Shown here piece after piece: positions 1-8,126 of a stretch of DNA of 64,000 bases (positions are counted from its first letter, which is position 1; each line of letters starts with the position of its first letter). Where the stretch lies: the NCBI GenBank assembly GCA_036303105.1, contig JAXJBF010000103.1, forward strand, positions 1 to 64,000, written 5' to 3'. Source of the DNA: UMGS1590 sp036303105. Lineage in GTDB: Bacteria; Bacillota; Peptococcia; Peptococcales; Peptococcaceae. The position numbers and the translations under genes were made by a program. The notes under the pieces were generated by a model that was given only the letters and a program-made list of their open reading frames with translations, made no database searches and was not told the DNA's origin.

Positions 1-182
1 ATTTAGATGTCTTCCAGCGTCAGCGTGCTGGCGATAGTTTGGATGAAGCCATTGCAGCCACACTGACAGAAGGTAATCGTGACGTTCCTGTTTATCGTTA
101 TGGCGACCGTGCCATTTGGGGGCTGACGGCGATGCTTCTTCTGGATTTCTCAACGATTCTGCGTGATGCGCTGAAAAAATAA
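1..182 (+). CDS. NUDIX hydrolase, CoA-pyrophosphatase-like (C-terminal fragment)
   Basis: Only the last 59 codons lie in the window (reading frame from base 3, stop TAA 180-182). The tail contains YRYGDRAIWGLTAMLL. An aromatic-rich IWGLTA segment near the C-terminus is typical of the YeaB/NudL group of NUDIX proteins, which hydrolyse CoA and related dinucleotides. The NUDIX box itself is upstream of the window, so the activity cannot be confirmed here. A hairpin terminator follows 12 bases after the stop, so the gene ends its own transcript ahead of proA. Confidence 0.6.
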   Translation, partial: LDVFQRQRAGDSLDEAIAATLTEGNRDVPVYRYGDRAIWGLTAMLLLDFSTILRDALKK

Positions 183-194
183 ATAAATATACAG

Positions 195-219
195 CCCGGC
201 GAGACAATCGCCGGGTTTT
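195..219 (+). terminator. Intrinsic terminator after the NUDIX gene
   Basis: CCCGGCGA (195-202) pairs with TCGCCGGG (208-215) over a 5-base loop and is followed by TTTTG. The 8-bp GC-rich stem separates the NUDIX gene from proA. Confidence 0.75.
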
Positions 220-269
220 GTGTTACTATGAGAAAAATACCCTCGAATTTAAAAAGGAGGCTTCACCCT

Positions 270-1547
270 ATGAACATTAAAGAAGAAGCGCGCCGTATGA
301 AATTGGCTGCGCCTGTTTTAGCAGCATCCAGCAACACTTGCCGCAATGCTGCATTGGAAGCGATTGCCATCGCGTTGGAAGACCATCAAGCAGAAATCTT
401 TGCAGCCAATGCAGAAGATTTAGCGGCTGCCGATGCCAATGGAGTGGCAAGTGCCACCAAAAAGCGTTTGAAATTCGATGAAGGAAAATTGCGCGACTGT
501 ATTAACGGACTGCGACAGTTGGAAACATTGCCAGATCCATTGAATAAGATCACGTTGGCACGAGAATTGGATGCAGGACTGACGCTTTATCGTGTCACGG
601 TGCCAATCGGTGTCATTGGTGTGATCTTTGAAGCGCGTCCAGATGCCTTGGTACAGATCGCTTCTCTCTGCGTGAAAAGTGGTAACTGTGCCATTCTTAA
701 AGGTGGCAAGGAAACTGTTCATACCAATCGTGTGTTGTTTAATTTGATCAAAGATGCAGTTACACGTGCTGGATTGCCAGAAAAATGCTTATTGCAAGCT
801 GAGGCACACAGTGAAATTGATGAATTGCTAGCATGTGATCAGGATGTAGACCTTCTGATCCCACGTGGCTCCAATCAGTTTGTTCGCTATATTATGGACC
901 ATACGAAAATTCCTGTTATGGGACATTCCAGCGGTATTTGTCATGTCTATGCTGATAAAGCCTGTGATCAGGAAGCCGCGCTGCCAATTATCGTTGATGC
1001 AAAAACACAGTATGCAGCGGCTTGCAATGCCATGGAAACGCTTTTGGTTGATCGCAGCATTGCCAAGGAATTTTTACCAAAAGCTGCTGCGGCACTAGAA
1101 AATGCAGGTGTACACTTACGTGGCACAGAAGAAGTGTCCAAAATCATACCTGTAGAAGTGATGGCTGATGATGAATTTGCCACTGAATATGGTGATCTCA
1201 TTTGCTCAATTAAACTGGTGGACGGTGTTGATGAGGCGATTGTTCATATTAACACCTATGGTTCTCATCATACGGATGCTATTCTTACAGAGGATGCCGA
1301 GGCGGCGGCTCGCTTTATGCAAATGGTAGACAGTGCAGGCGTCTATCACAATTGTTCCACACGTTTTGCGGATGGCTACCGTTATGGCTTCGGCGCAGAA
1401 GTTGGGATTTCCACAGGTAAAATTCACGCACGTGGTCCTGTTGGTCTGGAAGGCCTTGTTACATATAAATACAAGCTTTTTGGCAAAGGGCAGATTGTCA
1501 CTGACTATGCCAGCGGTGACAAGCAGTTCCATCATAAAGACCTTTAA
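270..1547 (+). CDS. proA: Gamma-glutamyl phosphate reductase
   Basis: Second enzyme of proline synthesis: NADPH-dependent reduction of gamma-glutamyl phosphate to glutamate semialdehyde in the cytoplasm. The start ATG at 270 is chosen because AAAAAGGAGG (251-260) lies just upstream; an in-frame ATG at 228 has no such site. The product is 425 residues, the usual ProA length. It belongs to the aldehyde dehydrogenase fold. The catalytic cysteine is C252 in the YAAACNAMETLL segment, and the ProA-typical EARPDALVQIASL stretch is at about 121-133. No proB is adjacent after the stop; if present it would lie upstream of this window or elsewhere. The identification is secure. Confidence 0.97.
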   Translation: MNIKEEARRMKLAAPVLAASSNTCRNAALEAIAIALEDHQAEIFAANAEDLAAADANGVASATKKRLKFDEGKLRDCINGLRQLETLPDPLNKITLARELDAGLTLYRVTVPIGVIGVIFEARPDALVQIASLCVKSGNCAILKGGKETVHTNRVLFNLIKDAVTRAGLPEKCLLQAEAHSEIDELLACDQDVDLLIPRGSNQFVRYIMDHTKIPVMGHSSGICHVYADKACDQEAALPIIVDAKTQYAAACNAMETLLVDRSIAKEFLPKAAAALENAGVHLRGTEEVSKIIPVEVMADDEFATEYGDLICSIKLVDGVDEAIVHINTYGSHHTDAILTEDAEAAARFMQMVDSAGVYHNCSTRFADGYRYGFGAEVGISTGKIHARGPVGLEGLVTYKYKLFGKGQIVTDYASGDKQFHHKDL

Positions 1548-1632
1548 AATACATTCCTGACAAAATAGCGCATTCTGCGTCGGGCAGACGTGCCGCACCT
1601 TTCCTATAATGAGGATGGAAGGAGGGAAAACC

Positions 1633-2493
1633 ATGGCGTGGAGTGAAAGCATCAGCAGAGCTATTGCCTATATCGAAGCACATCTGCAGGAGCCCCTCAG
1701 TGTGGAAGACATTGCCCGGGCAGCGGCGCTGTCGCCGTTTTATTTTCAGCGAGGGTTTTCCATGCTTTGCGATATGAGCGTTGGCGAGTACATTCGCAAA
1801 CGTCGCCTTTCTCAAGCTGGCGTAGACGTCCTAATGAGCGAGCGCTCGATTATTGATATTGCGTTAGATTATGGGTATGACTCAGCAGATGGATTTACAA
1901 AAGCATTTACGCGCTTCCATGGCCTCACTCCGACCACTTTAAGAAAAAATGGCGGTTCAGTTGTTTCCTTTGCACCGCTCTCCTTAAAGATCTCATTGGA
2001 AGGTGGAAAAAATATGACATATCGTATTGAAAAGAAAGATGCATTTGTTGTTTTGTGCCGTGCGGCAACCTTTACCTACGAAGAGGGCCCAGAGAAAGTG
2101 CCAGCATTTTGGCAGGAACATTTTGCGGCAGGTGGTGCACAAATCGTGCGTGGATTGTATGGTATCAACCTTGACGAACGAATGAGTGGTGATACCTTTG
2201 AATATCTCATCGCTGATCCTTATGATCCAGCCGTCAATATTCCAGAGGGATTCGTAACGCGCAGCATTCCCGCATATATCTGGGCAGTTTTTCCATGTAA
2301 AGGAAAAATGGCAGAATCGCTGCGTACAGTCAATAAACAAATCTTTTCAGAATGGCTTCCGGCAAATAGCGCTTATGAAATCGCAGCAGGCATCAACATA
2401 GAACGCTACGATGATGCAAGCAAATATCCAAAAGGCATCGAAGACGATGACTACTACAGTGAAGTTTGGATACCAATTAAGAAACGTGCATAA
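1633..2493 (+). CDS. AraC-family regulator with GyrI-like effector-binding domain
   Basis: A 286-residue two-domain transcription factor. Residues 1-105 are an AraC/XylS-type double helix-turn-helix (AYIEAHLQEPLSVEDIARAAALS, written here as two halves, then a second HTH around DIALDYGYDSADGFTKAF). Residues 125-286 resemble the GyrI/Rob-like effector-binding domain that binds small hydrophobic or cationic compounds. The ATG at 1633 is preferred over 1609 because GGAAGGAGGG immediately precedes it. This architecture (Rob/SoxS-like HTH plus effector domain) often controls multidrug efflux or stress genes. No efflux gene adjoins it, so the target is unknown. It is monocistronic, ending at a strong hairpin. 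Confidence 0.9.
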   Translation: MAWSESISRAIAYIEAHLQEPLSVEDIARAAALSPFYFQRGFSMLCDMSVGEYIRKRRLSQAGVDVLMSERSIIDIALDYGYDSADGFTKAFTRFHGLTPTTLRKNGGSVVSFAPLSLKISLEGGKNMTYRIEKKDAFVVLCRAATFTYEEGPEKVPAFWQEHFAAGGAQIVRGLYGINLDERMSGDTFEYLIADPYDPAVNIPEGFVTRSIPAYIWAVFPCKGKMAESLRTVNKQIFSEWLPANSAYEIAAGINIERYDDASKYPKGIEDDDYYSEVWIPIKKRA

Positions 2494-2515
2494 GGTGAGA
2501 AAAGAAGTTTAGAAT

Positions 2516-2555
2516 AAAAAAGACTATAAGGCTTTTTGCCTTATAGTCTTTTTTT
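2516..2555. terminator. Bidirectional terminator between the AraC and LysR genes
   Basis: A 16-bp perfect stem, AAAAAGACTATAAGGC (2517-2532) and its complement (2538-2553), has a TTTTT loop and T-runs on both strands. It can end the rightward AraC transcript and the leftward LysR transcript. Confidence 0.9.
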
Positions 2556-2613
2556 GTTGTATGAAGCAACAAAATATGTATAAAGTAATAAAACCAGCAC
2601 AGAGGAATACTTA

Positions 2614-3549
2614 TTATACAATAATATTGTTTTCCTGAATAAATGTGTGGGTTAATTTGCATATTTCATCGATGATAGGCTCATAGAATGAGGCGAGGTC
2701 GGCGTCTTTTGGATAAATGGCAGCCAGGAATATCGGCATTGGATGGTCGCCGATGGTGCGTGCCACAATACTTCCGTTCTGAACATATGGGTAGTACATA
2801 CAAAGAGAGGAGAATAAACCGCTTGCCTGAGGATAAGAACGGATGTAATTTAATTGCCCCTCACGGCTTGGTAGGTTGATGATGTCATGGAAGTTGTTGA
2901 GAAGATCATGGTAAGGGAGGCTCTTTTCTGTACTTAATGCAGAAGAATAGGTGACAAGATCGAGTTGCGACATATCTGTCAGTTGAATTAATTCTTGTTT
3001 CGCTAAGGGGTGTTTACCGTTGAGAAATAGAATGGTTTGTAAAGTAGACACAGGTACAATGGTCCAATTTGTAGTTGTAGCATTGGATTTTAGTGTTTCA
3101 AATTGTTGAATGTCATAGAAATCGAGTAGAACAGTATTGCCCTCAAGATTATCGTTAATGGATATAACTTCCGTAGGCTTTATATTTAGAACAATATTAG
3201 GATAGAGGTTGTTGATTCTAAATGAGAAGTCAACAAGGATGGTGGAACAAAGAAGTTCTTGCGCATAAATGGTTAATGGTTCATTGAAAAGAGAGAGTTT
3301 TTGTGACAAGGTCGACCAATGTTTTTGGATTGCTAGCATCTGTTTTGCATCAGGAAGGATCAGACTGCCTGATGTTGAGAGTTCAATGCCATGTTTTGTG
3401 CGATTAAAGAGCTTAAAGCCGAGTTCTTTTTCTAATGTTGCGATGGCTGCACTAAGCGATGGTTGAGAAATGAATAGGTTTTTGGCGGCTTCATTAAAGG
3501 ACTTATAATTGCTTGTTTCTACAAAGTACTCAATATGTTTCAATTGCAT
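2614..3549 (-). CDS. LysR-family transcriptional regulator
   Basis: A 311-residue LysR-type regulator. The N-terminal winged HTH (MQLKHIEYFVETSNYKSF, then AAKNLFISQPSLSAAIATLE) occupies residues 1-60 and is followed by a periplasmic-binding-protein-like ligand domain. The start at 3549 is set by the site GAGGGAGG on the minus strand about 6 bases upstream; the longer frame to 3591 lacks one. It is transcribed divergently from the carrier-amidohydrolase-monooxygenase unit beginning at 3733, the usual arrangement for a LysR protein that activates its neighbour in response to a pathway metabolite. The ligand is unknown. Confidence 0.93.
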   Translation of the reverse strand: MQLKHIEYFVETSNYKSFNEAAKNLFISQPSLSAAIATLEKELGFKLFNRTKHGIELSTSGSLILPDAKQMLAIQKHWSTLSQKLSLFNEPLTIYAQELLCSTILVDFSFRINNLYPNIVLNIKPTEVISINDNLEGNTVLLDFYDIQQFETLKSNATTTNWTIVPVSTLQTILFLNGKHPLAKQELIQLTDMSQLDLVTYSSALSTEKSLPYHDLLNNFHDIINLPSREGQLNYIRSYPQASGLFSSLCMYYPYVQNGSIVARTIGDHPMPIFLAAIYPKDADLASFYEPIIDEICKLTHTFIQENNIIV

Positions 3550-3661
3550 CGATGAGCCTCCCTCTATAAAAAATGTTCTTATGATAATCATATAGCACTA
3601 AGGAATTTTATGCTATAGGGAAAACACGTAACATTACCATAAATTAAGATTATCCAATACA

Positions 3662-3704
3662 TAAGCGATGATGGTATAGTTAAGCCAAGATAAGTGATCG
3701 CTTA
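3662..3704. promoter_or_regulatory. Candidate LysR operator and promoter of the carrier operon
   Basis: The divergent intergenic region holds TAAGCGAT (3662-3669) and its exact complement ATCGCTTA (3697-3704), 27 bases apart. The right arm is also part of a near-palindrome TAAGTGATCGCTTA (3691-3704). Between the arms is an extended -10-like element TGGTATAGT (3672-3680). Paired dyads around a promoter fit LysR regulation; binding is inferred. Confidence 0.45.
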
Positions 3705-3732
3705 AAGTAAATATGGAAAATGAGGTGAAGAC

Positions 3733-5112
3733 ATGGAAAAGGTAAATAAAAAATATTGGCAATGGGCAATAGCCGTTATTTTGCCATTATGCATATGCTT
3801 TATACCATTGTCTGAAGTGTATACTTCTCAGTTGCGAATCTTTTTTATCGTTACATTATTTGCTATCCTGCTCGTTGCTTTTGATCTTGTAGACTCTTTA
3901 ATTGCAGCTGTTGTTTTATTTATGGGATATTATGCTACAGGAATTGTTGATGCGGCTACAGTTTTCAGTTCTTGGTCTAATGATGTTGCATGGATGATCA
4001 TTGGCTCATTGGTTTTTGCAGCTGCCTTGAATGAAACTGGTATCATGAAACGATTTGCCTATTCATTAATTTTAAAGCTTGGTGGTAGTTATACCAAGAT
4101 GTTATGGGCGATCTACTTTGTTGGTGTTATTATTTCGGTGTTGACTTCGTGTAATGGATTTCCTCTTTTAGCAGCCATTGCATTTGCAATTTGTAAGGGC
4201 CTTGGTTATTCTTTAGGCTCCAAAGAATCGAATGGCATTGCTCTAGCTGCAATGGCAGGGTCGGTTTGTCCTTTTGCCTGGTTGTACAATCCAATCAATG
4301 CTGGTGTTGGTGATGCTGTATTAAAACTGATTGATCCCTCATTAGGCATTACATGGGTTTCTTATCTGCAGATTTCATGGCCATGGTTTATTTTTGATTT
4401 ATTGTGGATGGTTTTACTTACGAAAGTTTTTTTCAAATCCACAGGAGCTGGTGTGAAAACAGACTTTTTTGAGAATGAGTTGGGAAAGCTTGGGAAAATA
4501 TCTAATGCAGAGAAAAAAGCTTTGGTATTAACGATCATCATTGTTGCGTACATGATTATTTCCAGTTTTACAGGTTGGAAAACTGCCTATGGATTCAGCA
4601 TTATTGCTTGGGCCGTTTTTTTGCCAGGCATCAATCTTGCGAATGGTGATACATTAAGAAAAGTCAACTTTGGAGTTGTATTCTTTACGGTTGCTTGTAT
4701 TGCCATTGGTAATGTTGGAAATGCTTTAGGGGTAGGAGAATTGATTAATACATTGGTTAATCCACTGATGGGTGATGTGTCAGATATTGGTTTCATTGGC
4801 GGTATTTGGGGCATTTCTACAGTTTCGAATTTCCTCTTAACACCTGTTGCAGTGTCTACAGCGTTGGGTGTTCCGCTTATGCAGATTGGCGCAAGCCTTG
4901 GTGTTGACCCTGTAGCTACCTTGTTTACGATCATGATGAATACGTCAAATGTATTTATGCCACATGAAAATACGGCGTATCTTTTGTTCTTTGCTTTTGG
5001 TCTGATGATGATGAAAGATTTCATTAAGTATAATGCGGTGCGTATGATCGGCCATTTTGTTTTTATGATGGCAATCATTGTTCCATATTGGTATTTGATT
5101 GGTGTTCTCTAA
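3733..5112 (+). CDS. DASS/SLC13-like sodium-coupled anion transporter
   Basis: A 459-residue integral membrane protein with about 12 hydrophobic segments. The order of features (MIIGSLVFAAALNETGIMKR near residue 90, a re-entrant LTSCNGFPLLAAIAF segment, and a second half-repeat with NTSNVFMP) resembles the divalent anion:sodium symporter/SLC13 part of the ion transporter superfamily, which carries di- or monocarboxylates, sulfate or similar anions. The first canonical SNT-type sodium motif is altered to SCNG. It is the first gene of the LysR-controlled unit, so it probably imports the substrate handled by the following three enzymes. The substrate cannot be assigned from sequence. Confidence 0.8.
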   Translation: MEKVNKKYWQWAIAVILPLCICFIPLSEVYTSQLRIFFIVTLFAILLVAFDLVDSLIAAVVLFMGYYATGIVDAATVFSSWSNDVAWMIIGSLVFAAALNETGIMKRFAYSLILKLGGSYTKMLWAIYFVGVIISVLTSCNGFPLLAAIAFAICKGLGYSLGSKESNGIALAAMAGSVCPFAWLYNPINAGVGDAVLKLIDPSLGITWVSYLQISWPWFIFDLLWMVLLTKVFFKSTGAGVKTDFFENELGKLGKISNAEKKALVLTIIIVAYMIISSFTGWKTAYGFSIIAWAVFLPGINLANGDTLRKVNFGVVFFTVACIAIGNVGNALGVGELINTLVNPLMGDVSDIGFIGGIWGISTVSNFLLTPVAVSTALGVPLMQIGASLGVDPVATLFTIMMNTSNVFMPHENTAYLLFFAFGLMMMKDFIKYNAVRMIGHFVFMMAIIVPYWYLIGVL

Positions 5113-5168
5113 GCCATTCGCTTTGAATCTTATAGATTTGATATCTTGATTTTAGGAGGTAATTATTT

Positions 5169-6017
5169 ATGAAAGCAATTGATTTCCGTGTTCGTCCGCC
5201 GTATGACGCCTTTGTTGGTCAATTTAGTTACGAAAACTGGCCAGGTAATTTGGTAAAAAGCCTAAAAAATCTTGGTATTGATGATCCGCTGCCAAAATCG
5301 TATCAACATTCTTCCATGGAAGAATTTATGCAAGAAAATGAACAGGCTGAGATTGTCGCCTCTGTCATTGCCGGTCGTAATGGTGTCAACAACGATGCGT
5401 TGGAAGAACTGACTGTTAAGTATCCTGGTAAATTCTATTTCTTCCCTTATGTGAATGTTGGTGATATTGATCAGGCGAAGGAAATCGTTGACCGCTACGT
5501 GCTTCATGGAAAGGGTTATGGTAAAGGTGTCACTATTGAGCCAGGGATTCCGATTGATGGAAAGACTTATCAGGTCAACGACGAGCGTTTTTATCCAGTA
5601 TATGAATATCTGGAAAAGAATAATTTGACAGTGATGTTGACACAGGCAATTATGACGGTGCCTTATATGGATAACAATATTCCTTACTATGTCGATCAAG
5701 TGTTGGCTGCGTTTCCAAAGATGAATGTAGTGCTTGGCCATGCTGGTTCTCCATGGGGAAGAGAATTTGGCGCATTGTTGATGAAGCGCGACAATTTATA
5801 TTTAGGTATTGATCATCAGCTTTTGATGGGCGTGGGTTATCAGGATTATCGTGAAGCGGTGAAGCTTGCGCCAGATAAATGTTTGTTTGCATCGTCTTAC
5901 CCTGTCACCACACCATCTGAAATGAAAAAAGCATATGAATTTGGTGATTTTATTAAAGCGGAATGCCGCGAACAGTTTTTCTATAAAAATGCTGCTGCAT
6001 TGTTAGGCATTGAATAA
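5169..6017 (+). CDS. Amidohydrolase-fold protein lacking canonical metal ligands (paralogue 1)
   Basis: A 282-residue TIM-barrel protein of the amidohydrolase 2 (ACMSD-like, PF04909 type) family, with AGGAGG just upstream of the ATG. The usual strand-1 metal motif HxH is replaced by R7-x-R9 in IDFRVRPPY. The strand-5 histidine is replaced within TVMLTQ (154-159). The strand-8 catalytic aspartate of FGSDYP is S243 in FASSYP. Only the strand-6 histidine (H191 in VLGHAG) remains. A standard metal-dependent hydrolase or decarboxylase reaction is therefore doubtful. The protein may bind an anionic ligand through the arginines, act with a different mechanism, or pair with the next gene product, which has the same changes. 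Confidence 0.82.
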   Translation: MKAIDFRVRPPYDAFVGQFSYENWPGNLVKSLKNLGIDDPLPKSYQHSSMEEFMQENEQAEIVASVIAGRNGVNNDALEELTVKYPGKFYFFPYVNVGDIDQAKEIVDRYVLHGKGYGKGVTIEPGIPIDGKTYQVNDERFYPVYEYLEKNNLTVMLTQAIMTVPYMDNNIPYYVDQVLAAFPKMNVVLGHAGSPWGREFGALLMKRDNLYLGIDHQLLMGVGYQDYREAVKLAPDKCLFASSYPVTTPSEMKKAYEFGDFIKAECREQFFYKNAAALLGIE

Positions 6018-6050
6018 TCTTCTACATTAATTACGAAAGGATGATAGATT

Positions 6051-6890
6051 ATGATCATTGATATGCGTTTAAGACCACCTTATAAAAGTCTTACAAAAAT
6101 GAATTTCTTTGAAACGCCTCAATTTATTGCACCTTTGGTAGAAAAAAATGGCGGACATATGCCCCCATCTTGTTTTGCAAAGTCAATGGATATGCTCATT
6201 CAGGAAATGGACGAAGCAGGCGTTGACATGGGTGTTGTGCCAATTCGTACTTCTCAGGGAGTAAAAAATGAAGATTTGCTCGAACTGTTGAAAGAATATC
6301 CAAATCGGTTTATTGGTATGGCAGGCGTTGATCCAACGGAAGGCTTGTTGAAGGCGCTAGATACAATTGATGAGTATGTGGTTAATGGCCCTTGCAAAGG
6401 GATTGTTATGGAGCTTCCATTCTGCACTGGTGGTCCGGTGCATGTGGATGACCCAATGTTAACGGTTATCTATGAAAAATGTGAACGTGACCAGGTGCCT
6501 GTGTATTTACAGTGGGGAGGTCTTTTTGAACCAGACCTTGGTTTATATGATCCAGTTAGATTGGATCATGTTGCAGCAAAATATCCAAAAATGACAATTA
6601 TTTGCGGTCATGCAGGTTGGCCTTATGTGACGCAGATGTGTCAGATCTGCTTGTGCCGTCAAAATGTGTACCTGGCACCAGATACCTATATGACACCGAA
6701 TACACCTGGTTATGAAGGATATGTCAAAGCTGCGCAGAATATGCTTTCAGATAGGATTTGTTTCTCTACCGCTTATCCGCTGGCAACCATTGCTGAAACA
6801 AAGAAGAGTTTTGATGAAATGCCATTGTCAGATGAAATCAAAGAAAATATTTTCTGTAACAACGCAAAACGCGCGTTGAATCTGGATTGA
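6051..6890 (+). CDS. Amidohydrolase-fold protein lacking canonical metal ligands (paralogue 2)
   Basis: A 279-residue homologue of the preceding gene, 33 bases downstream with its own AAAGGATG site. It shares the odd N-terminus (IDMRLRPPY, R6 and R8 in place of the two histidines). It keeps the strand-6 histidine (H187 in IICGHAGWPY), has QW in place of the strand-5 histidine, and has A241 where the strand-8 aspartate belongs (FSTAYP). The two proteins are clearly paralogous but well diverged, so they may form a heteromer or act on successive intermediates. The conserved D-x-R-x-RPP signature in both suggests a specialised subfamily rather than random decay. The reaction is unknown. Confidence 0.82.
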   Translation: MIIDMRLRPPYKSLTKMNFFETPQFIAPLVEKNGGHMPPSCFAKSMDMLIQEMDEAGVDMGVVPIRTSQGVKNEDLLELLKEYPNRFIGMAGVDPTEGLLKALDTIDEYVVNGPCKGIVMELPFCTGGPVHVDDPMLTVIYEKCERDQVPVYLQWGGLFEPDLGLYDPVRLDHVAAKYPKMTIICGHAGWPYVTQMCQICLCRQNVYLAPDTYMTPNTPGYEGYVKAAQNMLSDRICFSTAYPLATIAETKKSFDEMPLSDEIKENIFCNNAKRALNLD

Positions 6891-6919
6891 TTTTAAATTA
6901 TTAAGGAGGAAATAAAACG

Positions 6920-7891
6920 ATGAATAGAGTATGTGAAGTATTAGGGATTGAAAAACCTGTTATTTGTGGGCCAATGGCTTGGACGTCAACGGCTCCACTG
7001 GTTGCAGCAGTGTCTGAAGCTGGTGGATTAGGCGTTTTAGGTGTTGGATTTGCACCTATTGAGTTTGTTGAAGAACAGATACGAGAAACACAAAAATTGA
7101 CGGATAAGCCATTTGGCATTAACGTTTATATGTCACCGGATACGGTTTTGCTTGATAAGATCACTCAGGTTGTAGAAGATACACACCCTGCCGTCGTTTA
7201 CGCAGATGTACTGGCAGGCATGGACTATGATCTTGCAAAAACATATTTTGATAAATGGCATGAACGTGGTTGTAAAGTTGTTACAAAGCCAAGCTTTATG
7301 GATGATGCTGTCATTGCAGAAAAAGCTGGTGCCGATGTTATCATTATGAAAGGCTGGGAAGGCGGCGGTCACGTTACTTTTGAAACGACCATGACGCTTG
7401 TTCCTCAAGCTGCAGATGTCATTAAAGTGCCGCTTGTGGCTTCTGGTGGTATTGCTGATGGTCGCGGTATGGCAGCGGCCATTGCGCTTGGTGCTGAAGG
7501 CATCGAAATGGGGACGGTTTTTCTCGCTGCTGAAGAAACCGTAGTACATCCAAATGTTAAAAAGGCTGTGGTTGAAGCAGGTGATATGTGCACGATTATT
7601 ACCGGTAATGCCACGGACGAACCTTGCAGACAGATAAAGAATGCTCTTTCCGATGAATTGGTTCGCATTGAAGCTGAAAATGTGAAAGAAAAAGCTGCAG
7701 AAATCTTACGTCCAGTGGCAGAAAGTTCTTTGAAAAAAGCCATGGCTGAAGGTGATACAGAAAATGGTGCCGTTATGGCGGGCCAAATTGTGCCTTTGGT
7801 AAAAGCGGTTCGGCCTGTTGCTGAAATTATTGACACTGTTTTAGCAGAGTGCGCAGAAGTATTAAAAAAGATGCCTGATTTTGAATTTTAA
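6920..7891 (+). CDS. FMN-dependent nitronate monooxygenase / FabK-like oxidoreductase
   Basis: A 323-residue TIM-barrel flavoprotein of the 2-nitropropane dioxygenase family. The N-terminus IEKPVICGPMAWTSTAPLVAAV forms the phosphate/flavin-binding start (given here as its two halves), followed by SEAGGLGVLGVG. GWEGGGHVTF (around residue 148) carries the family histidine, and VASGGIADGRGMAAAIALGA is the FMN phosphate loop. Family members include nitronate monooxygenases, the enoyl-ACP reductase FabK and uncharacterised NAD(P)H:quinone reductases; motifs alone do not separate these. It is co-transcribed with the carrier and the two amidohydrolase-like proteins, so it probably acts on the same imported compound rather than in fatty acid synthesis. 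Confidence 0.82.
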   Translation: MNRVCEVLGIEKPVICGPMAWTSTAPLVAAVSEAGGLGVLGVGFAPIEFVEEQIRETQKLTDKPFGINVYMSPDTVLLDKITQVVEDTHPAVVYADVLAGMDYDLAKTYFDKWHERGCKVVTKPSFMDDAVIAEKAGADVIIMKGWEGGGHVTFETTMTLVPQAADVIKVPLVASGGIADGRGMAAAIALGAEGIEMGTVFLAAEETVVHPNVKKAVVEAGDMCTIITGNATDEPCRQIKNALSDELVRIEAENVKEKAAEILRPVAESSLKKAMAEGDTENGAVMAGQIVPLVKAVRPVAEIIDTVLAECAEVLKKMPDFEF

Positions 7892-7923
7892 TTTTAGTTG
7901 TTAGAAAGTATTGAATGAGTTGA

Positions 7924-7973
7924 AATAGGCTCCTAATAGAAAAAGTGCTGCATTTTTCTATTGGGAGCCTATT
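7924..7973 (+). terminator. Long hairpin ending the carrier operon
   Basis: AATAGGCTCCTAATAGAAAAA (7924-7944) pairs almost fully with 7953-7973 around an 8-base loop. No continuous T-tract follows (ATTCGTTG), so termination may be less efficient or the hairpin may mainly stabilise the 3' end. Confidence 0.6.
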
Positions 7974-8126
7974 CGTTGTTTATTGCTTAAAAAGCACTTA
8001 TGTGATTTGATAGTATTTTTTTATGTTTCATAATGGCGGTAGAAAATGGTGCTTTTACAGTGTAAAATATAAAATAGTTATGTAATTTTATGCATATTAT
8101 TTTGGCTTAGGGGGTAGTATCGAGGT

